The notes under the pieces were generated by a model that was not told where the DNA came from, searched no databases, and saw only the letters and a program-made list of their open reading frames with translations. DNA of 64,000 nt from positions 331,667-395,666 of the forward strand of contig MNCI01009117.1 of the NCBI GenBank assembly GCA_015680685.1, given 5' to 3'. Of this stretch, positions 45,524 through 57,500 are shown one piece after another. How positions within the stretch are numbered: position 1 is the first letter of the stretch; every line of letters begins with the position of its first letter. The DNA is from Gnetum montanum (taxonomy: Eukaryota; Streptophyta; Gnetopsida; Gnetales; Gnetaceae). Position numbers and translations under genes: made by a program.

Positions 45524-48500
45524 ATGGAAACTCAAGTTGAGAGAAAACAGTGTTCTTATACTCGGCAGGACGACAGATTTGAGTTGAGAAATCAGAAATA
45601 CAAGGGTCAACAATATAGTCATCTGTATTATGCTCGTCTGCATAAGTTCAGAACCATTTTGAATGGCCTTGTTCAGAAGCGCTGGCCTAATATTCCTGGT
45701 AAACATTCCTTCAATGCTCTCACTATTTGTCTTCAAGGTACTTCATTTCTTTTTCAGTTTCCAAGCTTACATTTTTGTTCACAAGCTCTCAAGTATTCTT
45801 ATAGGGCCGTTCCCAATCCACCGAAAACGACTAGGCACTTAATATCGCGTGTTAGGGTAAAATATATCGGTGTGGTTTCCAGTCAACAGCACTAACATTA
45901 GAAGTGGCATCCACGATTTCTTGAATAATTTGCTGTGGCCGTCAGTTGATAGTGTAAATACTGTTACAATTTCCTTGCTTAAATGTTGTCTCAGATGCTT
46001 CACTAAATTTTCTCAGAAGTTACGAATTATATTTTATCCCGAAAGTATACGTCAGAATATTCTTATTGTTTTGGAGACATTAGCCAGATATCAACTGCAG
46101 ACGGTATGCAAACATAATTTTTAATTAATTTCCTCGTATCTCTTGCTTGCGGTTTAATGTTTTAGTTGCTGTCCAGATGTGTATTCGTCAAATTTTGTCA
46201 ATGTCTGTACCAGTTTGAAAATTTGTATTTAAAGGGAGACAACCTTCACACACCAAAAATGTAACCAAGAGAAAATAATAAACAGCACAGGAAAACATAA
46301 ATTTTTTGCCAGTAAATAGAAGAGTAAAATGTGGTAAAAGTAAAGACCTTGGGTGCCTAGTAGTGGTGGCTATCATTTTTCAGGAGAAATTAATAATCTG
46401 ATCAGTATTACCACATGCAGTCTGCAAGGTATGCAATATTGAATGGAAATATGGTGTTCTGCAAATGAAAAATAAATAAAGTAATTCTGTGATGTGAAGG
46501 AATTCTGTCGGGTGCCCTGGTATTAGTTTGCAAGTATCCCTTGGCAGATAAAAAAGAGCTTCCATTGGTGAGGCATAACTCACTTGGTTAGAGCAGGTGG
46601 CTTGTGGTTGTGCAAGTCATATGTTCGATTTGAAGGGGTATGTTGAAACACTTACCACTTGGGGGTATGGTAAAAATATACATTTAGAGACTATGGCACA
46701 AGTAGACAGCCAACCATATAAAAAATCATTGTCTTAAACCTTTGCCTACCTTAACAGGCCTGCCCGTGTTGATTAGATAAATGCACCAGGATGATGATAT
46801 AGTTTTACACCAGGAAGATGGTATAGTTTTACTCCACGATGAGAATATATTATTTGAGAAGAAATTTCCTTAGAGATTTGACTGATAATTGTTAGGATGT
46901 CCTATGTAAATTTGTCCCTTCCGCTGCTGTTAATCACTTTTCAGGCAAGCAGCACACATTTCTACAAAATCTTTTGACACTTAAGTGTTTTCATGTTCCT
47001 TTTGCAATAGTAAATTCAGTGAGTAAGCCACTTTGTTAAAGTATTGTGTCGCTTCTATTCATTGCATTTTTACTTAGTTTTGTTTGCTTGTTGTCCTTGC
47101 ACTTTGCATTAACAGAAATCAAATCTCAATGTGGTACTTCAGGGTCCAGGCTATATTATATGCTGAAAGAAAAAAAATTACTTGTTTTAGGAAAAGAGTT
47201 TTCTCTTGAAATTTTATGGAAATGGTTGAGAGAACATATATTTCTTGAGCAGAGTGACCTGAGCAGGTGATAATCCTTATTTTGATCATCACAAGAATTG
47301 CTTTTTTGTTGTGCTGCAGTGTGTAATGTTTTAGGGCTCGAAGATGGGAAAGAATGCATCATAGTTGGTACCATTTATAAGCAAATGCAACTGAAACCAT
47401 CAATTCTTCATGAATACTCTAAGGAGGTGAGGCACTGAGAATATATGGATGTATTTTTGTTGTTTGATGTGCATATATCTAGTGTTTTGTTTCTTTTTGT
47501 TTTTGTTTTCAAATACAAACAATGATGATAAATTGATTTGTAAAAATGAGATGATTTCTTCTGCAGAGATCTGTTAAACCATTGGCAGAGGCATATAATT
47601 TTGTACATCAAGATGACTACTTGATATTAGAAGATGACAGTGGAAGGGTCAAGTTGGCTGGAGATGTCATCCTACCATCTGTGTATGTGACAGGTAACTA
47701 TATTTGGTTGCATGTTATTAACCAGCAGTGATGCATCTCATTGGCATTTCTCTAATGATGGGATGAGGATGTCATGCACTGAGTTGTAATGCTAATGTAT
47801 AATTCACTATCATAGTGATTATTGTTTAGGAAAATGTATTTAATAGCCAAATATTATGCTATTCCAGTGTCATAGCATCGGCATGCAAAACTTCTATCCT
47901 TTCCATTGCAAAACCTGTAATTGCATATTCCTTTGCTAATGAACATCATTAATTTTTGGTAGGTGTTGTAGTTGCTCTTCATGGCAGAGAACAGAATAAT
48001 GGTGACTTCTATGTACAGGAAATTTTGGAAGCTGGCTTGCCTCCTCAGCAATCTCTTCCTTCTACTGTAAATCCAAGTACTTGTTTCACGTCTTTTGCTT
48101 AATTGTTAAAATTTTGTAACCTCATTAATGATGGTAAATACAACCAGTTTTTTGAAGGATAGAAGTTTCTATCGGTCATCAAATGAAAAACTACACAGGA
48201 ATTCCAGATACTTTGTCGAAACATTTTGATGTAATGTAATGCCAATACTTTAAATTGTCTATTAACATGAGGAGATATAATTATGATTCAGAGAAAATAT
48301 CAAAATGGATGAATAACATGGAGAAAGTTAGCAAGAGAGATAAGAGCATTCATTTGACAACATCCTTTGTTTTAGTCTTTTAGATGCACCGGTAATGGTC
48401 CTTAGTATGCGGAGTATACTCAAATATACAAGAGATAAGAATTATGGAAAGTTGTTCAAATGCACAATGTAAAATTCATTTGAATCTAATGGGGAAGGCA

Positions 48501-51500
48501 TTTCATCAGAAGCCCGCTTTTCAATTGGGATGTGGAATCCAAACTTGAATAAAGTTTGTGCAATTCTATGGTATTGCCTTCTTTTGGGCATTTCTTTGCT
48601 TCCCTTGTGTTCAAAGGGTAGAGTATGTAACTCAATTTAAGTTGTTTGTCAAATAGAATCTCATGAATGACCTGGTTGATGGTTGTTTTTGTGGTTGGCT
48701 GTCAACAGGGTCCTCCAACATTCAGCTTCTTGGGTGCTCTTGGAATGTATGTTGTGATGCTTGCTAACTTATATGCTAATTGCCAATCGTAACTTGTTTT
48801 GAAAAATGAAAAATGATTTTTCAAAAACTCTCTGTTTGTGCTGGTGCCAGAGACTGGTTTCTCATGATTTCCTTAGGCAACTCTGTGTATTCCTCCAAAA
48901 ACTTGGTAATTGCTACAGTTCCATATCCACAAGATTATATTCATCTAGCACATGTTCAAATTTGTTCTTGCACTAATTGGTGGCTGTATTGTCTTCTGAT
49001 TTCAGAAAATTTGCATCAAAATGTTCCTTTTAACTGATTAAGACTGTCACTTCCTATATTTCTCAATAAAATTCCATTAAGGCCATACAATCTGAATCCT
49101 GAATATTCTTGAGGAGAAAGCTACCAACATACTTACAAGTGGAATTTGGTTAAATATGAAAAATAGAAACTTTGTGAACTAACTTTCAAAGGTCTGGGTT
49201 GAATTTTCTTTATGAGATTTTGTTATGAAGATCTTTTACATAGAACGTACTGTAATATTAGAAAATGTATAAACAGAATATATTGCAATGATATATAGAA
49301 TATGTTACAATTTAAATTCTGTTACAAAAGATGTAGTTTCTGTATCAATCTGTACGTCTATGGATGAGAGTCTTCACAAATTTGTTTACAACAAATGGTC
49401 TTTGTCAGTGTTTCTGCTATCTTCTCTTGATGAACCTTTTCTTCTTGCCCACCAATTGTGGTTTCAGTTCTCAGCTACGGCTGCTTATTTGCTTATTTGA
49501 TATATTTTATTCTTTTTCTTCACTACTACACACTATCCATTTTTTTTCTTGAGTGACCCCTCTTCTTCAAACATCCATATCATCATGTCTCTATATGTTT
49601 TGAACACATAACTCTTTGTTTAAGTTTACGGGTAATCTGGCTTGTTAACCATGATTCCACATAGACTAATTTCCTTCCATGGATTATTTGTGGCTACACC
49701 ATGGGATTGATCTTCATAGTTCGGTTCCTTCACTTATTAATCTTCAAGATTAATGTGAGGATGAATCGGTATTCTAACACTTCTCAATTTATACAATTGG
49801 AAAATTTAACCAAGTAAGACGTGGCTTTAGTAGGCTTTAGAATAGAAAATTGGAGGGGTCTGTTATCCAATCATTACTCCACATTCTACATTAATAATTT
49901 GCTTCTCATTTAAGGTTATACCATTATGATTGTCTTAACTCTTCCTCAATTCTTAGTTGGAAGATTTTTCCAATTCTTGGGGATCCTGGAATCTAGCGAA
50001 ATCTTCATAACGCATGGCTTGGTAAGGCCATTTGCCTTTTGGACTTTGGTGTGTATGTAGTCTAAGATTATGAACTTGCTTTTGTTGATATGTTTGAGGA
50101 AATGCATATAAACCTTAATATGTTTGCTCCTTCTATGGGATCTTTGATTCTGAGTAATTATAATAATTATAATGGTTGCAGTATTATCAAAATACAATGC
50201 AGTTGGTTTTGGTAACTTTATCCCAATCTCTTTAAAAAGTTGATCAAATTATAGTAACTTTCGGCATCCCCTCATTGGTTTATGTTCAGCTTCCAGAAAT
50301 AAATACTTGTTTCTAATTCACACTGCACTAGTTTAATATTGTTGAACCAGTTAGTTGTCTATACTGGGTTTGATCAATTTTTGGTCTTTCAACAATAATC
50401 TTGAATTTGAAAGACATTGGAATAACTGCTAGAGTACAATTTTTCAAATTGTAATCCTCAATAATCTCTCTTGCATACTTTTTCTGTGTTACAATAAGTT
50501 TTCACACCTATTGCTGAATCTCCATTTAGAGATAGTAATGTGGTAGTCCCCTATCTGAGATTTCAAAATTTGTCGTTGGTGATTGTTTGACACATCATTC
50601 AGAATTTATTGGCTGCTTCCGGTAATCAGAATCTGATCCACATGAAATGCTAATAGGATTTGTAATCCTCTATCAGCTTAAGACAGAATAATTTCCTATC
50701 GTTTAGTGCTTTGAGAGACCCATGATTCTTAAGAAATATCTTCATTCTTTGGTACTGCATTCTTGAAGCTTGCTTTTGTTTGTATAAGGCTTTTCTTAGA
50801 TTGCACACCTTGTATGCTTTTATTATGAATCCTTCAAGTTTTCTCATATATATCTCTTCTTCTAATTCTCCATATAGGCAAGCCGATTTTGCATTGATCT
50901 AGTATAACATCCAATAATTTTCTGTGCCTATGGCAACCATAACTCTGAATATCTTCATTCTTATAGTAAGAGCAAATGTTTCCTTGAAATTATACCTTCT
51001 CATTGTAGAAATCCTTTAGCCCACTAATCTTGCCTTCTATTTATCAAGCCGTCCATCTTTCTGTAATTTGGTGGTAAATACCGACTTGTTCTTTACAATA
51101 TTCTTATCTTGAGGTTTTGAAACCAATTCCTATACTTTTCTGTTAATCATCATGTTGTAGTCTGTTTCCATGGCTTCCTTCCAATGAGGTTTGAGAAGGG
51201 CTTTCTTCACACTTTTTGGTGTGTCTTTATCTGAGTCCTGAGATATTCATACATATAGAGATTTCTTTATCCAGTTGCTTCTTCTGACTTCTTGTCAATC
51301 GGGGTTTGGCTAGGTCAATAGGAAATATATTTCACCCAGTGCTTGGATTGTCTTATGTCACCATTTTTGTCTCTTTTCTTTTTGTTGTAGATCACTGGAG
51401 TTTCCTTCTTTTCCTGATCTAATTGACTATCCATGACTTCTTGTACCTTTCAAAGTTCCTTTTTAGGGTTTTAAGGCTCCACTGTGATGGTCTTCTCTTA

Positions 51501-54500
51501 CGAAGTGCTTCATCAAAGTTATCATCTTTTTTTGTGTGTGAGAACTTTTCTCTTTGACACTGTGAATTATGCTATTTTATCACAAACTACATCTCTAGTT
51601 CATTCCAAATCCTGTATCATTTAGTATGGTTAGCATACCTAACTAGGATACCTTCCCCATTTTCCTAGTTTTGCTAGTTTGGCTACTGATAACAAGTTAA
51701 GCCCCTTGATTTCTGGTGCATAACAAAAATCTTTTATTTTTATGTGTACCTGATTAATTTCTATGTCAATCTTTTAAACTCTGCATCTGCGTAAGTCTCC
51801 AGTAGTGGCACTTACTGTAATGGACGGATTCATAGTTTCAAACACATCTTTATTTCCCGTTATATGTCTTTTCAGAGTTACCACTGAGTCTGTGTCGTTC
51901 TGTTTATAGAGCGGCTGACATCATCAACTATTGGTATGTAGCCATTGATTAATTTGTTAACCTGATAAGTTTTGGATTTATTCTTTAACAATCTACTTCC
52001 TTTATTCCATGCTCTTTGTATCATTCTTTGTTGTGCTTTTGCAGCTCTTGGATTCTTTATTGATATTTATGTCCCTTTTTTTGGAGATGAAACAACCATC
52101 ACCATATCTGGATTTCTCAGACTTTTGATTGTTTATTTTATCATTTCTGAAATTTTCCTTCCTGTCCCGGGTACGCATGATCTTCTGTTGACTTGTCTTC
52201 CTATTCATCTTTGTTTCCTAAAGATGCAATTTTTCAATAAGGGTTGCATAATTAAGCATTATATTCGTACCCTTCAATGCCTTAACGATGACTTTATATT
52301 CTTCTAGCAAAGCATCAAGTACTATCTGTATAACATCTGATTCTAATAAATCAATTCTTCTATTTTCTAATTCTGATCTAATGGAATTGACTTCTGGAAT
52401 CAAATTGGCAATAGATTCACCTGATTTCATCTTCAAGCTCTGGAGTTTCTCATCTGGTACATCTTCTTGGTTTCACCTATGGACCCATATATGATCTCCA
52501 AAGTTTTCCAGATTTCATGGGAATCTTTGTTCATTGTACATGCTTTTGGACTTCACTTGAAATGTTGTTTTTGATAACAAGGGAAGCAAGTTGGTTCAAC
52601 TTTTCATCTTCTTCTCCTGGTTCTTTCTTGGGCCATTTTATAGTCATCCACAAATCATTGGCATGTAGTAATAATATTATCATTTCTGCCCATATTTTGT
52701 AGTTTGGTCTTGTCACATGTATATTTCAAGAGTTGTCATTTTCCAAGCTAAGTTCTTCTATCATTATTTCTCAGCAAGGGCACGTCTTTGAAGTTCTCCA
52801 TGCCTTGTTCTTTTTTGGATTTTTCTTGGTCTTTTTCTTTGGAACATCTTCTGTATTTTTGTGATTCTTTCCAGTACACCTGTGTTCCTTCTTTGATACC
52901 ATGTTGATGTTATGAAACATAGCGCAGGAAAAATTCCAGATCGAACAATGATACCACACAGAAAAAATGCTGAGAATAACAATGAAACACCGAAGGAACA
53001 AAATGCAGGAACAAAATGGCGAGATCGAACAAAATTCCAGATTGAACAATGATACCGCACAGAAAAAATGCTGAGAATAACAATGAAACACTGAAGGAAC
53101 AAAATACAGGAAAAATCAGAGATTTTTGTCGTTCTGCAAAGTGCTGCATACAAGAAGCAAATGACACAAGGATTTACATGGAAACCCTATGCAGGAAAAA
53201 ACCACAGGAAAGGGTGCAAAGCCCTTTATTTCTTCCAGGAGCAGAAGAATCGATGATTACAAACAACCCAATAAGCAGCTTATCTAGGATTCTAAGCCAA
53301 CTCATAGTAACTTCTTGACACCTCACCCTTTTGTTTCATTCACTTTTAATTAACTATTTCAAGAGAGTTTACATAACTTCTCTTCGTAACACTCCTTTTT
53401 TCTTTTACATTTTTTTATACAAAAGGGTCAACGTTAAAACATAATGTTATGACAAATTTGGCTTCACACATCAGCACTATTCTACTTGAAGATAAATTTG
53501 GTATGTCTTTAAATCTCCTGACAAGAAATGCACCGTTTTCCGAATGTTGTAAATCAAGTCTCCAGGTGTATGCCCCTGTAACATAATTGATGTTTTGTCC
53601 TAGCAACTGCTTTCGTCAGGAAATTAACAAAGTTTGCTTATGTGTGAGCCTTGTGTACATTTAGCTCCCTATCTTTAATTTTCTGTCTGATGAAATGGCA
53701 CCTCACATGAATATGTTTTGTTCGAGCATGATAAGTAGCATTCTTGGCTAAGTGAAAAGCACTTTGACTGTCATAGTAAATGATGTATTGTGCTTGTGTC
53801 AACCCAAACCAATGAAGCAATCACTTCGGCCAAATCATCTCCTTGGTTGCTTTTGCCAAAGCTATGTATTCTGACTCAGCAGTACATAATGCAACATCTC
53901 TTTCCAATTGAGACATTTAACTAATAGGACCTTTGCCTACAAGAAAAATATATCTAGAAGTGGATTTTCTGCTATCTTTACATGTATAATTTGCATCCAC
54001 ATAGCCAATAACATCCAAAGTGAAGTTACCAAGACACAAGCAAAGGTTTTATGGACCTTTCAAATATCACAATGTCCATTTTACTGCTTTCCAATGTTTA
54101 GGACTAGGATTACTCATATAATGAGAAATGACTCCCGCTGCATAGGAGATATTTGGTTTGGTACAAACCATTGTGTATATCAGTCCACCAATAGCTGAAG
54201 TGTATGGAACTTTCTCCATCTTCCTCCATTCTTCTTTAGATTTAGGGCAATCCTCTACAAACAACTGATAATGCCTTGCTAAAGGGATGCTAACAAGAAT
54301 GCAATCTGTCATATGAAAACGTTCAAGCACCTTATACTTAGATAGACTAAGCCACAGTTTGTGATGTGCCCTATCTCTAGAAATCTGCATACCAAGTATT
54401 TGCTTTGCTGGACCCAAATCTTTTGTGGCAAAACGTTTGCCCATTTCCTTTTTCAGCCTTTTGTTCTCATGTCCATCGTTTCCTGCAATGAGCATGTCAT

Positions 54501-57500
54501 CAACATACAATAATAGAATAGTAATCTTACCAGAAGTTTGCCCATGAAGGTAAACACAATGATCAATGCTATACTTCTCGTATTTTGATCTTGCATGAGA
54601 CTATCAAACTTCTTGTACCATTGTTTGTGGGCTTGCTTCAAACCATACAAGCTTCTCTTTAACCTACAAACCCAATGCTTTTCTTTCCACTCATATCCTT
54701 CAAGTAATTCATGTAAATCTCTTCCTCTAGATCACCATATAAGAAGGCAGTTTTTATGTCTAATTGTTCCAATTTCAAGTCTAAACCAGCAACAATAGAT
54801 AAAATGGCAAGTATGGAAGAACGATTTACAATAGGAGAGAAAATATTTGTGAAGTCTATACCTAGTTTTTTGACTGCATCCCTTCACAACCTTTCTAGCT
54901 TTGTAGCGTTTCTGCCCATTGGCCTCATCTTTAATTCTACACACACACCTGTTAGACAAAGCATACTTACCATGTGGTAAAGGAACAATACCCCAAGTTT
55001 GATTATGTCTCAAAGCATCCAACTCTTCTTGCATTGTAGCTACCCATTTATCTGCATCAGCTGAAGACATGGCTTCCTAAAAAGTCTCAGGTTCTCCCTT
55101 ATCAATATACAAGATGTAATGCAAAGATAGGGAATACCTGACAGGAGGTCTGGAGGGGCAAGTAGATCTCCTAACCCAATGCATAGGAGTATCCAAATCA
55201 TCATCCTCATTTTCTGAAGTATCTGGCAATTGCTCTTCTGGTGAAACATTCTTCTTATCACTATTATCATAAGGAGCCCATTCAACTTTTAAAACATCAT
55301 CATCATGATCAAATGATTTCACAGAAGGGCTAAAATTCTCTCTCTGGTTTAGTTGCTATTATTGTTTCCTCTAAAACATCAAGTTTTTATGAAAAATAAC
55401 ATCACATGTCCTGAATACCTTTTTATTGGCAGGATCCTACAATATGTAACCAAGATTATCGTCGCCATATCCAACGAAAACACATCTACATGCACTTCCA
55501 TCAGGGTTAGCTGTATTTTGCTGATGGGCATAAGCTTCACAGCCAAAGATCCTCAGGTGAGAAAGATTGAGTGTTCTCCCACTCAAAATAGATTCTTGTA
55601 CCTCACCTTGAAGAGCTATATGAGGGGACCTGTTGATTAAATAAGCCACAATTACTGCTGCTTCAGCCTAAACTTGTTTTGTAACATTAGAATACTGCAA
55701 CAAAGAATGCAGCCTCTCCAAAACAGTTCTATTATACCTCTCATGGACGCCATTATTTTGGGAGTATATTGTGGAGTTTTGGTATGAACAAATTCCATTT
55801 TCCCTGCAAAAATTCTCGAACTTGTTGGAGGTATACTCCACTCCATTATCAGTCACAAGACATTTGATGCTACAAGCATATTCTTTCTCAACTTCAACTT
55901 TAAATTCTTTGAAAATATTTAAACCTTTGTCTTTCGAAGACATAGGAAACAACCAAATCTTCCTACTAAAATCATCTATAAATGTAATAGAATACAAAGC
56001 TCCACCAAAAGATCTATTTGACATTAGGCCAACAACATCTGAATAAACCAAATCCAACTTAAAATATCTTTTATTACCAGAACTAGATCTTTTGAAGTTT
56101 ACTTGTTTAGATTTTGCTACTGCACATTCTTTATAGAAATTTAACAAAATAAATTTGAAAATGGAAAGCAATCTCTTCAAAGTTAGACTCTTCATTTCTG
56201 TTTCACTAAGATGTTCAAGTCTCTTATGCCAAAGAGACATGTCCTCATTTGCGGCAGCAACAGTTGCTCCCATTGCACTTGCATGTAGTAAATACAATGT
56301 TCCTTCCTTTTTTCCACGTGCAAGAATCATGGAACCTTTCATAATCTTCTAGCCACCGACTCCAAATGAAATAGAACAACCAACAGTATCAAGCTGTCTA
56401 GTATAGTTGCAGCACATGATGAACCTTATTTAACAACAGCTTCTTTCCATCCAAATCTTGTAATATGACTGAACCAATTCCTTCAATGTCACAACGTCTA
56501 TCATCACCCAGAAAAATGCATTGATTTGCAAGTTTTGTGGAGGTGCAAAACATTGAAATGTCTGGGCACACATGGAATAAAGCTCCTAAATCCAGAACCC
56601 ATACATTGGAATTGGAGTATTGCAAAACATTGTATGCAGCATCACTTGCGATAAGCATGGCATCTACTTCTCCGTCAGAACTCTGGCCTTGACCATTTTC
56701 ATGGTCCTATCGCCGCTGTCCTTTGTTGCTACCTGCACTTACTTACTTACATTTATTCGTCAACATGTAACAATCCTTGTGAAGATGATCCTTTCTACAG
56801 CAATACCAACATTCAAGATCTCTGTTGGCAGACCTTCATTTGCTTCTACTTTAACCACATCCTTTGTATCTATCTCTATTTTGAGAATGTCCCCTTTGAA
56901 TTGCCAAGGCTTCACTAGTTGGAGGAGAATCCACAATTCTAGTCTTTTTGGCATCTAACAATTTTAAGATCATGGTGTTGAGTGATGGCAACGTCCTGGA
57001 AGAAATTGTTAGGGTAGTTCGAATGGTCTCCCATGAATTAGGTAGAGAACTAAGTATACCGATGATCCTAAGATTTTCTTCAAACTTCAGACCCAAATCA
57101 TCTATTTGAGTGAAAAAGTCATTCATCTCATCTAAATGACTTTGCAAGGATGTCCCTTCCTTCATCTTAATTTTGAAAACCCTATTAATAGTATAATAGT
57201 TATTCATTCCAGTGGGCTGATCATACTTTTCATTTAGAGTTTTTCAGAGTTCATGTGATTGGGAGATTCCTCTGTATGTCTGTAATATGCCACTACTAAG
57301 ACATGGGCATATGGTTGTGAGAGCCTTCCTGTTGAGCTTCTCTCATTCCCCATTAAGATATTTTGTTTGACAGCTAGCATTTGACACACCAGATTTGGCC
57401 TTAGCGTTATCCTTAGACTTGAGAACAATATTAGAGTCTTTAGAGAAAAGAACATCTTCCATCAGGATCTTCCAATTGTTTGTTGTCGACAGACATTCCA

